Positions 1 to 6,466 of a stretch of DNA of 13,859 bases are shown here, piece by piece. Both the position numbers and the translations under genes were made by a program. How positions within the stretch are numbered: the first letter of the stretch is position 1; each line of letters starts with the position of its first letter. The notes beneath the pieces are model-generated. The model was not told where the DNA came from and made no database searches. It saw only the letters and a program-made list of their open reading frames with translations. The DNA is taken from positions 1-13,859 of the forward strand of contig JAODMA010000028.1 of the NCBI GenBank assembly GCA_025464545.1, read 5' to 3'. Source of the DNA: Arthrobacter sp. (GTDB taxonomy: Bacteria; Actinomycetota; Actinomycetes; Actinomycetales; Micrococcaceae).

Positions 1-125
1 TCCGCAGCACCAAAGCAGCACCGCAGCGCGGGGTCACTGACAAGCCTTTCCACGAAACTGGACGGGTTGGAGGTGTCCCCGCGTTGCCGCGTTTAACGTT
101 GCCGCGTTTAACGCGGTGTCCAAGG
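1..125. other. Intergenic tail, no supportable gene
   Basis: No convincing coding region is seen between the left edge and the terminator hairpin. One plus-strand frame stays open from base 3 to about 190, but its translation is low-complexity and arginine/proline-rich with no recognisable motif and no start inside the window, so I do not call it. The stretch holds an exact 15-bp tandem duplication (82-111), listed separately. A gene may end just outside the window on the left. Confidence 0.5.
82..111. repeat. 15-bp perfect tandem duplication
   Basis: The unit CGTTGCCGCGTTTAA occurs twice with no gap (82-96 and 97-111). The second copy and the following bases also form a small dyad, CCGCGT / ACGCGG (102-107 and 111-116). 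It lies between the left edge and the terminator at 126-174. It looks like replication slippage in non-coding DNA; no function is implied by the sequence. Confidence 0.85.
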
Positions 126-174
126 ACGACGGCGGCAGGCCGCCCTCGTGCTGAAGGTGGCCTGCCGCCGTCGT
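126..174 (-). terminator. Hairpin terminator of the ArsR/SRPBCC operon
   Basis: A perfect 16-bp GC-rich stem (126-141 pairs with 159-174) encloses a 17-nt loop. It lies 13 bases beyond the stop codon of the leftward SRPBCC gene. Neither side has a strong T-run, so termination would rest on the very stable stem, as is common in high-GC actinobacteria. The stem could work on both strands. Its base shares an 11-nt core with the terminator at 13492-13532. Confidence 0.8.
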
Positions 175-187
175 ACCGCAGGAGTTC

Positions 188-670
188 TTAGACCTTCGCT
201 CCGCTGAGGAGCTCATCGAGCCGCTCGTAGCCTTCGGACATGCCGCCTTCCATCCCGGACTGTGCCATGCCGTCGCGGGCTTCAATCGTGGGGTAGACCG
301 AGTGGCCGGTGAGCCGGGTGCGGCCGCCGCCGAGGTCTTCCAAGGTCAGGAACTCGATGCTGACCACGTCCGGGTAGCCGTCAAATTCAAAGGTCTGGAT
401 GGCGAACTCGTTCTCCCGAACGGTGTGGAAGACACCGCTGAAACCGTAGGCGCTGCCATCCGGTGCGGTGTGCGTGTAGCGGTAACTGCCACCGCTGCGG
501 AAGTCGTAGTGGTCGATCTCCATCTTGAGCCCCCGCGGGCCCAGCCACTGGGCAATCAGTTCGGGCTCCTTGTGGGCGCGGAAGACGTCGGCGACGGGAA
601 AATCGAACTCCCGCTCGTAATCGATGAAGGGCAGGCCCTCCGGGACAGTGACTTTCAGGGCGTTGGTCAT
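188..670 (-). CDS. SRPBCC (AHSA1/START-like) domain protein
   Basis: A 160-aa protein of the SRPBCC superfamily, AHSA1 (Aha1 C-terminal-like) branch. The fold is a helix-grip with a deep hydrophobic pocket. Many such proteins are cytosolic small-ligand binders of unknown ligand. Visible family features are the N-terminal strand EREFDFPVADVFRA, the conserved WLGP at about residue 40, a run of beta strands around GGSYRYTHTAPDG, and a C-terminal helix ending YERLDELLSG. The ATG at 670 is chosen because it follows an AAAGGA ribosome site and lies 2 bases after the ArsR stop codon; longer versions would run into the ArsR gene. It is the distal gene of an ArsR-SRPBCC operon, a very common actinobacterial pairing. 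Its ligand cannot be read from the sequence. Confidence 0.9.
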   Translation of the reverse strand: MTNALKVTVPEGLPFIDYEREFDFPVADVFRAHKEPELIAQWLGPRGLKMEIDHYDFRSGGSYRYTHTAPDGSAYGFSGVFHTVRENEFAIQTFEFDGYPDVVSIEFLTLEDLGGGRTRLTGHSVYPTIEARDGMAQSGMEGGMSEGYERLDELLSGAKV

Positions 671-672
671 GA

Positions 673-1032
673 TCAAAAGTCCTTTGCCTCTGTGCCGCGT
701 GCCGCGGCGTTGGATGTGAGCACGGCGTCCAGGCTGCGGAACTGCCCCTCGCGGACCAGCCGGTACTGGTCGATCCATGCGGTGAGCGCCTCCAGCCGTG
801 CGGGGTTCAGGTGGACGGGCCGGCGCTGGGCATCACGGGTGCGCGTGACTAGCTGCGCCTGCTCGAGGACCTGGATGTGCTTCGAGACCGCCTGCTTGCT
901 GATCGCGAAAGGTTCCGCCAGTTCATTCACGGTGGCCGGGCCCCGGCTGAGCCGGGAGATGATGCGGCGACGGATGGGGTCGGCCAGGGCCAGGAAGGCC
1001 GAATCGAGTTGTTCGTCGTCCTGGACTTGCAT
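673..1032 (-). CDS. ArsR/SmtB-family winged-helix repressor
   Basis: A 119-aa metalloregulator-fold transcription factor. Residues 10-25 (ALADPIRRRIISRLS) are the typical first helix. The HTH lies at about 35-62 (VNELAEPFAISKQAVSKHIQVLEQAQLV) and is followed by a beta-wing (RTRDAQRRPVHLNP). There is no ELCVCDL metal-binding cysteine motif, so it belongs to the non-metal ArsR group that usually precedes SRPBCC genes and represses its own operon. The ATG at 1032 is chosen for the GGAGG ribosome site 10 bases upstream; a longer ORF to 1095 has no comparable site and would extend into the putative operator region. It is followed directly by the SRPBCC gene, 2 bases apart. Repressor role is by family, effector unknown. 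Confidence 0.9.
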   Translation of the reverse strand: MQVQDDEQLDSAFLALADPIRRRIISRLSRGPATVNELAEPFAISKQAVSKHIQVLEQAQLVTRTRDAQRRPVHLNPARLEALTAWIDQYRLVREGQFRSLDAVLTSNAAARGTEAKDF

Positions 1033-1057
1033 CGGGATCCCACCTCCGTCCGTCACG

Positions 1058-1122
1058 TGATCAACCAACGCCATGGTCCACAACTGCCTGTCCAACCAAT
1101 AGATTGATCAACCGTTTGGTTG
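1058..1122. promoter_or_regulatory. Putative ArsR operator cluster (CAACC/GGTTG half-sites)
   Basis: Upstream of the ArsR gene the half-site CAACC recurs: TGATCAACC at 1058-1066 and again at 1105-1113, CCAACCAA at 1092-1099, and GGTTG at 1118-1122. The last two arms make the dyad CAACC-GTTT-GGTTG (1109-1122). The position suits autoregulation by the ArsR protein. The same dyad overlaps a possible weak rightward promoter (TTGGTT at 1116-1121, TATATT at 1141-1146, 19-bp spacer) that could serve the sugar porter. The repeats are seen directly; protein binding is inferred. Confidence 0.5.
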
Positions 1123-1322
1123 TTTAACGTTACCGCCCCCTATATTTCGCCGGCAATACCCTTTCGCGTGCGATCCTTGGAAACGAAGAAAAGCCTGCTG
1201 CCGGGCAGGCGTCGTCAGGAGAGGCACGGCGGACGGTCTGCGGGACCTTCGCCGTTCCGTACGGCATAACCACATTCGATTTGCGCTGGACTATCGTCCG
1301 GCGGTCCCGGGAAGATGAGCGC

Positions 1323-2729
1323 ATGAGTGCCACCACGCAGACGCCACGCGGCAGCCACCAGCGGACGCTGCGGACCGCCACCATAGTTTCCACCCTCGGC
1401 GGACTCCTCTTCGGTTACGACACCGGCGTGATCAACGGCGCCCTGCCATATATGCAGGGGGACCTGGGCCTCACCCCACTGACTGAGGGCCTGGTGACGT
1501 CCTCGCTTCTCGTCGGCGCGGCCTTCGGTGCCCTCTTCGGCGGGGGTCTCGCGGACCGGAACGGCCGCCGCAGGATGATCATGGTCCTGGCGGTCGTGTT
1601 CCTGGTGGGCACGCTTGCTTGCACCTTCGCACCGAACACCGAGGTGATGATCCTGGCGCGTTTCGTTCTTGGGCTTGCAGTCGGCGGCGCCTCGGTCACC
1701 GTCCCGGTGTACCTCGCCGAGGTCTCGCCGAGTGCCCGGCGCGGCCGGATTGTCACGCGGAACGAGCTGATGATCGTCACGGGTCAGCTGCTGGCCTTCA
1801 TCTTCAACGCCTACCTCGGCAACAGCTTCGGCGAATCCGGCGGGATCTGGCGCTGGATGCTGGTGGTCGCCACGTTGCCGGCGATTGCACTCTGGATCGG
1901 GATGTATGTCATGCCCGAAACGCCCCGCTGGCTGGCGTCGATGGGCAGCTTCGGTGAAGCCCTCAGCGTGCTGCAGCGGATCCGCTCCCAGTCCGAGGCC
2001 CGGGCTGAGTTCGAGGAAGTCAAGGCCATGGCGGTGGAGGACGCCAAGGCCAGGATGGGCTCCTGGGCAGACCTTCAAGTGCCGTGGCTGCGGCACCTCT
2101 TCGTGGTCGGCGTCGGACTGGCCGTCATCCAGCAGATCACCGGCGTCAATTCGATCATGTACTACGGCACCCAGATCCTCTCGGAATCCGGCTTCGGCCG
2201 TGAGGCTGCGCTGACCGCCAACATCGCCAACGGCGTCATCTCGGTCCTGGCCACCTTCGTGGGCATCTGGCTGCTGGGCAAGGTGGGGCGGCGCAAGATG
2301 CTGATCACCGGCCAGCTGGGAACGACGACGGCGCTGCTGCTGATCGGGCTGTTCTCACTCGTCCTCCCCGAGGGCACCGGCCGAGGCTTCGTCATCCTGG
2401 CGCTGACCGTCACCTTCCTGGCCTTCCAGCAGGGTGCGATTTCGCCCGTGACCTGGCTGATGCTCTCCGAGATCTTTCCGCTCAAGATCCGCGGTCTGGG
2501 CATGGGTGCCTCGGCGTTCGTGCTGTGGATGGTGAACTTCCTGGTGGGCTTCGGGTTCCCGCTGCTCCTCGCCGCGATCGGACTGTCCAACACCTTCTTC
2601 GTGTTCGCCTTGCTAGGCGTCGGGGCGATGATGTTTGCCTCGAAGTACATCCCGGAGACCAAGGACAAGAGTCTCGAAGACCTCGAGCATCACTTCAAGC
2701 AGCTCGCCGGCACGCAGCCCGGGCCCTGA
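1323..2729 (+). CDS. Sugar-porter family MFS transporter
   Basis: A 468-aa, 12-TM major facilitator of the SP (sugar porter) family, a proton-coupled importer of hexoses, pentoses or inositol at the cytoplasmic membrane. Signature motifs appear in order: GGLLFGYDTG (26-35), DRNGRRR (78-84), PVYLAEVSPSARRGR (128-142), PETPR after TM6 (198-202), QQITGVNSIMYY in TM7 (270-281, the sugar-contact motif), GRRK (322-325) and PETKDKSLE at the C-terminal end of TM12 (444-452). Length is normal. The ATG at 1323 is chosen over a TTG at 1281 because the homologous region begins shortly afterwards and a GGGAAG ribosome-like site precedes it. It resembles inositol or xylose/galactose porters (IolT/XylE-like), but substrate cannot be fixed from sequence. 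It is a single gene, convergent with the MarR gene. Confidence 0.93.
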   Translation: MSATTQTPRGSHQRTLRTATIVSTLGGLLFGYDTGVINGALPYMQGDLGLTPLTEGLVTSSLLVGAAFGALFGGGLADRNGRRRMIMVLAVVFLVGTLACTFAPNTEVMILARFVLGLAVGGASVTVPVYLAEVSPSARRGRIVTRNELMIVTGQLLAFIFNAYLGNSFGESGGIWRWMLVVATLPAIALWIGMYVMPETPRWLASMGSFGEALSVLQRIRSQSEARAEFEEVKAMAVEDAKARMGSWADLQVPWLRHLFVVGVGLAVIQQITGVNSIMYYGTQILSESGFGREAALTANIANGVISVLATFVGIWLLGKVGRRKMLITGQLGTTTALLLIGLFSLVLPEGTGRGFVILALTVTFLAFQQGAISPVTWLMLSEIFPLKIRGLGMGASAFVLWMVNFLVGFGFPLLLAAIGLSNTFFVFALLGVGAMMFASKYIPETKDKSLEDLEHHFKQLAGTQPGP

Positions 2730-2737
2730 GCCCGCAG

Positions 2738-2792
2738 GCTGAACATCGCGGCCTGGAATCCGCGGGCCGAAGCCGCGGGCTGGAAGCTGCGG
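2738..2792. repeat. Degenerate ~14-bp tandem repeat at a convergent gene junction
   Basis: Four head-to-tail imperfect copies fill the gap between the sugar porter and MarR stop codons: 2738-2751, 2752-2765, 2766-2778 and 2779-2792. The approximate consensus is GCTGGAAnCCGCGG. The last bases of units two and three (CCGCGG at 2760-2765 and 2773-2778) are self-complementary and can form a 6-bp stem with a 7-nt loop. This could serve as a weak bidirectional terminator, or be a decaying minisatellite. Confidence 0.6.
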
Positions 2793-2793
2793 T

Positions 2794-3243
2794 TCAGACC
2801 CCGGCGTGCAGGCGGGGAAGGGCGTCGACCAGCGGCGCCAGCTCCGGGATCTCCTGCGCCTCGGCCAGCGCCCGCTCGAGGGTGGCGTCGTGGGCGGGCC
2901 GGGCCTGCTCCAACAGCTTGATGCCGCTGGGGGTGAGCTCGGTATAGATCCCACGGCGGTCGTCGGCGCACCGGATCCGGGTGAGGAGGCCGCGGTCCTC
3001 GAGCCGGTTGACCAGGCGGGTCGTGGCGCTGGCACTCAGGGCTGTCGCGCGGGCCAGCTGCTGCATCCGCATATGCCAGCCGTCCTGCCGGCTGAGCGCG
3101 TCCAGCACGGTGAACTCCACCACGGAAAGCTGCGCCTCGGCCTGCAGCGAGCGCTCCAGCTGGGCCTCGATCAGCCCGTGCAGGGCCGCCAGGGTCCGCC
3201 AGCCTTGCGCCCGGACCTCGACGGCGTCGTCCTTGATGCCCAT
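2794..3243 (-). CDS. MarR-family transcriptional regulator
   Basis: A 149-aa winged-helix dimeric regulator. The central HTH lies at about 56-85 (MQQLARATALSASATTRLVNRLEDRGLL), followed by the classical wing RIRCADDRRGIYTELTPSG at 89-107 with the family DxR motif. Flanking helices for dimerisation are present at both ends. The ATG at 3243 has an AAGGGA-like ribosome site about 10 bases upstream; the 15-residue longer form begins on a GTG/TTG-type codon without one. It is divergent from the DHA1 efflux permease, the standard MarR-efflux arrangement in which the regulator represses both genes until a phenolic or drug-like ligand binds. The regulatory target is inferred from layout. Confidence 0.92.
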   Translation of the reverse strand: MGIKDDAVEVRAQGWRTLAALHGLIEAQLERSLQAEAQLSVVEFTVLDALSRQDGWHMRMQQLARATALSASATTRLVNRLEDRGLLTRIRCADDRRGIYTELTPSGIKLLEQARPAHDATLERALAEAQEIPELAPLVDALPRLHAGV

Positions 3244-3297
3244 CAGTTTTTTCCCTTCCCGTCGGCCGGTTCCACTGAGAAGCGGCACATTCCAAAA

Positions 3298-3353
3298 TAG
3301 TTGCTTGCGCGCTGTATTTGCTTGTGCAATGATAAATAACGCGTCTGCAACTA
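3298..3353. promoter_or_regulatory. Putative MarR operator/promoter region
   Basis: The 160-bp divergent gap contains an AT-rich island (3310-3340) unlike its GC-rich surroundings. It carries TAGTTGC (3298-3304) matched by GCAACTA (3347-3353), two direct TTGCTTG copies 17 bp apart (3301-3307 and 3318-3324), and the small dyad TTGC-TTGT-GCAA (3318-3329). Repeated TTGC/GCAA half-sites are typical of MarR-type operators. I cannot assign confident -35/-10 boxes for either gene. The repeats are direct observations; the protein binding is inference. Confidence 0.5.
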
Positions 3354-3403
3354 CTAGCTTACGCCGGACATGTCATTCCGTACAGTTTTTAAGGAGCTTG
3401 ACC

Positions 3404-4657
3404 ATGCCAATTGGCCTGATTGCACTGGCCCTCGGCGGGTTCGGGATCGGACTCACCGAGTTCGTCATCATGGGCCTGCTGCCCGAAGTAGCCGCCGACT
3501 TCCAGGTCAGCGAGGCTACCGCGGGCTGGCTCATCTCTGGCTACGCGCTCGCCGTCGTCGTCGGAGCGCTGCTCCTGACCGCCGCCGTGACGCGCTTCGA
3601 GCGAAAGCCGGTCCTGGCCGTGTTGATGGTGGTCTTCGTGGCCGGAAACATGGTCTCGGCCATGGCGCCCGACTACTGGACGATGATGGCCGGCCGCATT
3701 ATTGCCGCCCTGTCCCACGGTGCCTTCTTCGGCATCGGCGCCGTGGTCGCCGCCAGCATGGTGGCGCCCACCAAGAAGGCCGGTGCCATCGCCATCATGT
3801 TCACCGGATTGACGGCGGCCAATGTGCTCGGCGTCCCGTTCGGTACCATGCTTGGCCAGGCCGCCGGGTGGCGGTCCACTTTCTGGGCCATCACTGGCAT
3901 CGGCGTGCTTGCGCTGGCCGGCATTCTGGCCCTGGTGCCCAAAACCCCCACGGGCAAGGCCGCCTCTCCTTCCTCCGCCGGGTTGCGCGGTGAACTGCGT
4001 GCCTTCCGGTCGGGCCAGGTGTGGTTCTCCATCCTGGTCACCATTCTGGGTTACGGCGGCATGTTCGGCGCGTTCACCTACATCGCCTTCACGCTGACCG
4101 AGGTCACGGGCTTCGCCGCCTCCACCGTTCCATGGCTGCTGATCCTGTTCGGCGTGGGCCTCTTCATCGGCAACACCATCGGGGGCAAAGCCGCGGACAA
4201 GAACGTGGACCGCACCCTGGTTGTGGTTCTCTCCGTCCTGGTCGTGGTGCTCGTCGTCTTCGCCCTGACTTCCGCCAACCAGCCGATGACCATCGCATCC
4301 ATGGTGCTGCTAGGCGGCTTCGGCTTCGCCACCGTCCCCGGCCTGCAGATGCGAGTGATGAAATACGCCGACAGCGCGCCCACGCTGGCTTCCGGCGCCA
4401 ACATCGGGGCCTTCAATGTGGGCAACGCCCTTGGAGCGTGGATGGGCGGTGTGACCATCACTGCCGGCCTCGGCTACACCTCGCCGATCTGGGCCGGGGC
4501 CATCATCACCCTGCTGGGCCTGGGCGTGATGCTGTTCGCGGGAGCGAAGGCAAAGCGGAATGACGCCGCCGACATCACCTCGGGCGTTCAGGCGGATGCC
4601 GGCGCACCGGCCGCTGAGCCTTCCGTCGTCGCCGATCCGGTAACCGCAGGCCGCTGA
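3404..4657 (+). CDS. DHA1-type MFS efflux transporter
   Basis: A 417-aa, 12-TM permease of the DHA1 branch (AraJ/YdhP/CmlA-like), a proton antiporter that exports drugs, sugars or metabolites. The start GLTEFVIMGLLPEVAADFQVS and the downstream SGYALAVVVGALLLTAAVTRFERKPVL (the family form of motif A) are typical, followed by the GRIIAALSHGAFFGIG segment in TM4. An AAGGAG ribosome site (3391-3396) lies 7 bases before the ATG at 3404 and decides the start. Length is normal, with a short hydrophilic Ala/Pro-rich tail. It is divergent from the MarR gene, which probably controls it. The substrate is unknown. The aldo/keto reductase remnant begins within a few bases of its stop codon. Confidence 0.92.
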   Translation: MPIGLIALALGGFGIGLTEFVIMGLLPEVAADFQVSEATAGWLISGYALAVVVGALLLTAAVTRFERKPVLAVLMVVFVAGNMVSAMAPDYWTMMAGRIIAALSHGAFFGIGAVVAASMVAPTKKAGAIAIMFTGLTAANVLGVPFGTMLGQAAGWRSTFWAITGIGVLALAGILALVPKTPTGKAASPSSAGLRGELRAFRSGQVWFSILVTILGYGGMFGAFTYIAFTLTEVTGFAASTVPWLLILFGVGLFIGNTIGGKAADKNVDRTLVVVLSVLVVVLVVFALTSANQPMTIASMVLLGGFGFATVPGLQMRVMKYADSAPTLASGANIGAFNVGNALGAWMGGVTITAGLGYTSPIWAGAIITLLGLGVMLFAGAKAKRNDAADITSGVQADAGAPAAEPSVVADPVTAGR

Positions 4658-5006
4658 CCTTTCCCCTGGAACTCCACCCGGCCCTGCAGCAACGGGATAT
4701 CGAGGTTTTCAACGCGGCGTGCGGAATTGCCACAGAGGCCTGGAGTCCGCTGGCGCAGGGCACCGTCCTTGATGATCCGGACATCCTGGACATCGCTGGC
4801 CGCCACGCCCGGACTCCGGCGCAGGTACTTCTGCGCTGGCACCTGCAGGGCGGAAGGATCGCTATACCCAAGTCTGTGACCCCGCCCGAATCAAGGAGAA
4901 CCTGGACGTGTTCAGCTTCGAGCTTTCCCCGGACGAACTCTCAGCCGTGGACGCCCTGGAACGGGACGGGCGCACCGGTCCGCACCCGGAATCCTTCAAC
5001 GGGTAG
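4658..5006 (+). pseudogene. Aldo/keto reductase 3' remnant, truncated and frameshifted
   Basis: Reading from about 4660 gives LELHPALQQRDIEVFNAACG, then IATEAWSPLAQG, PAQVLLRWHLQGG and IAIPKSVTP, which is the second half of a 2,5-diketogluconate-reductase-type AKR. At about 4881-4884 the frame shifts by one missing base and the next frame continues ARIKENLDVFSFELSPDELS, then ALERDGRTGPHPESFNG and a TAG stop (5004-5006). About 115 of the usual ~280 residues remain. The N-terminal half with the catalytic Asp, Tyr, Lys and His is absent, and the match begins immediately after the DHA1 permease stop. No start codon or ribosome site suits it. Two independent lesions make it a true relic even if the frameshift were a sequencing error. 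The identification rests on family motifs that I recognise. Confidence 0.85.
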
Positions 5007-5049
5007 CTGCGGAGTGAACTGCCGTGCAGAAGCGGAGCGGGCCGGGGCG

Positions 5050-5838
5050 TTACCTGCCAGCGGTACTGCCCGGGATCCGGCACACCTCCACAAAGGCCCG
5101 GAAGGGCGCCAAGCGTTCCGCGGCGGGCAGCTCCAGCGCTTCGGGGTGCCACTGGACGGACGCCACCCAGCGGTCCGGATCCTCCAATGCCTCGATGGTG
5201 CCGTCCTCGGCTGCGGCCGTGACCGTGAGCCCCCCGGCGACCAAAGCCACGGCCTGGTGATGACCTGAGGCGATCTTCACGGTCGCGGCACCGGACGTGC
5301 TCCCGTACAGTGCGGCCACCTTTGAGCCGGGTTGCACCTCGACCTCGTGCCAGGCCCAGGGCCCGGTACCGTGCGCGGGTGCGGGCTCGTGGTGCACCAC
5401 GGTGCCCGGCGCCATGTCCTGGATCAGGGTCCCGCCGTAGAGGACATTGAGGAGTTGGTGTCCCCGGCAGATTCCGAGCAGCGGCAGCCCCGCATCGATC
5501 GATTGCCGCGCCACGGCCAAGTCGAGCTGGTCCTGGGCGTGGTTCACGTCGTAGCAGGCGGTCCCGGGTTCCTCGCCGTAGAGCCGGGGGTCCAGGTCGC
5601 CGCCGCCGGGAAGGACGACGCCGTCGAGCGCCTGCTGTTCCCTGTCCGCCAGTTCGCCGGGTGCCGGCACCGCGGTAAGCAGGACTGGTTCGCCGCCGCC
5701 TTCGCGCACCAATTCCACAATGTAGTTGAACAGGGCATTGGCCTCACCCACCCTCGCGTCCGGGTCCGTCGAGCTGCTCAGGCGGACAGGGATACCGATG
5801 CGGGGCCGGCTGCTGCCGGGGAGGGACGGGATCTGCAT
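5050..5838 (-). CDS. Gamma-glutamyl-gamma-aminobutyrate hydrolase family protein (class I GATase-like)
   Basis: A 262-aa peptidase-C26 family enzyme of PuuD type, expected to hydrolyse a gamma-glutamyl amide such as gamma-Glu-GABA in the cytoplasm. The nucleophile is Cys124 in LGICRGHQLLN (121-131), and the His/Glu partners are His231 and Glu233 in VQWHPE. The oxyanion-strand motif VVLPGGGDLDPRLYG (74-88) and the SGHHQAV segment (191-197) are family-typical. The ATG at 5838 has no clear ribosome site; CAGAAT, five bases upstream of the ATG, hints at a leaderless or very short-leader transcript. PuuD usually sits with putrescine-catabolism genes (puuA, puuB, puuC), but none are here, so the natural substrate is open. 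It is divergent from the SRPBCC gene across 40 bp. Confidence 0.9.
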   Translation of the reverse strand: MQIPSLPGSSRPRIGIPVRLSSSTDPDARVGEANALFNYIVELVREGGGEPVLLTAVPAPGELADREQQALDGVVLPGGGDLDPRLYGEEPGTACYDVNHAQDQLDLAVARQSIDAGLPLLGICRGHQLLNVLYGGTLIQDMAPGTVVHHEPAPAHGTGPWAWHEVEVQPGSKVAALYGSTSGAATVKIASGHHQAVALVAGGLTVTAAAEDGTIEALEDPDRWVASVQWHPEALELPAAERLAPFRAFVEVCRIPGSTAGR

Positions 5839-5866
5839 GGTTCATTCTGCAACAGATCGGCCGGAC

Positions 5867-5872
5867 TAGGAT
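5867..5872 (+). promoter_or_regulatory. Leaderless-type -10 box (TAGGAT)
   Basis: TAGGAT is followed by exactly six bases and then the ATG of the SRPBCC gene, the TANNNT-N6-ATG pattern of leaderless actinobacterial transcripts, in which transcription begins at or next to the start codon. No good Shine-Dalgarno sequence is present. No clear -35 box is seen. A transcript-end map would settle it. Confidence 0.55.
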
Positions 5873-5878
5873 TGCCGG

Positions 5879-6364
5879 ATGAGTAACAGATACCTCGTGT
5901 CCCGTAACCGCTTCATCGCGGCTGCTCCGGAAGCCATCTTTGAGGTACTCGCCACCCCGGCGCTGCACAGCGTGATAGACGGCTCGGACACGGTCAAGGG
6001 CGCCCAGCCCCGCGGGCCCGAACGGCTGGCCCTGGGCGCGAAGTTCGGCATGGAGATGAATGTCCGCGTGGACTACAAGATCCTCAACACCGTCTGCGAG
6101 TTCGAGGAAGGGCGCCGGATCGCGTGGCGGCACTTCTACGGTCATGTCTGGCGATACCTCCTCGAGCCCGCAACGGACGACGCCGGCCGGCCCGGCACCC
6201 TGGTGACCGAACAGTGGGACGCGCGCCACGTCCACGGGAGATTCCTCCTGCGGCTCGCTGGCTATTTGCGACGCCACCCGGCCAACCTGGAAAAGACGCT
6301 GGCCAAGCTCGATAGCTATCTGGGTGGCGCCGGTCGGGCTTCCGACAACGCGGAGCTGGCCTGA
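5879..6364 (+). CDS. SRPBCC (polyketide cyclase/dehydrase-like) family protein
   Basis: A 161-aa cytosolic helix-grip protein. The N-terminal strand SRNRFIAAAPEAIFEVLATPALH is the typical SRPBCC opening. The middle contains VDYKILNTVCEFEEGRRIAWRHFYGHVWRYLLEP, and the C-terminal helix includes RRHPANLEKTLAKLDSYL. It belongs to the group often annotated as polyketide cyclase or dehydrase/lipid transport, where most members have no known ligand. It differs clearly from the AHSA1-type protein at 188-670. The ATG at 5879 fits a TAGGAT box six bases upstream. It is divergent from the PuuD-like gene; a functional link between the two is not evident. Confidence 0.85.
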   Translation: MSNRYLVSRNRFIAAAPEAIFEVLATPALHSVIDGSDTVKGAQPRGPERLALGAKFGMEMNVRVDYKILNTVCEFEEGRRIAWRHFYGHVWRYLLEPATDDAGRPGTLVTEQWDARHVHGRFLLRLAGYLRRHPANLEKTLAKLDSYLGGAGRASDNAELA

Positions 6365-6428
6365 CGCCAAAGGCGGGGCTGATACCGGGCGTGCCGCTGG
6401 CGGGTCCCGGCCTCTCTGGCGGCTTCTG

Positions 6429-6460
6429 TAATGTGGATGGCACCGGGAGCAAAAGAAGGA
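6429..6460 (+). promoter_or_regulatory. Possible -10 box and ribosome site deciding the GntR start
   Basis: TAATGT (6429-6434) could be a -10 box with initiation near 6441, which would exclude the upstream ATG at 6431 as a start. AGAAGGA (6454-6460) then lies six bases ahead of the GTG at 6467. An alternative ATG at 6479 is preceded by GGTGGG. The -35 is not obvious, so the promoter part is weak. Confidence 0.35.
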
Positions 6461-6466
6461 CTGAAG

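Noticed and set aside
302..1060. 252-aa plus-strand open frame
   Set aside because: It is antisense to the ArsR-SRPBCC operon, which has good ribosome sites and recognisable domains.
1193..1210. GCCTGC/GCAGGC hairpin upstream of the sugar porter
   Set aside because: A 6-bp stem in GC-rich DNA is expected by chance and nothing ties it to a regulatory role.
1215..2096. 293-aa minus-strand open frame
   Set aside because: It is antisense to the sugar porter, with low-complexity His/Asp/Arg content.
4658..5049. Mobile-element cause of the AKR truncation
   Set aside because: No inverted repeats, target duplication or transposase remnant is visible at the join.
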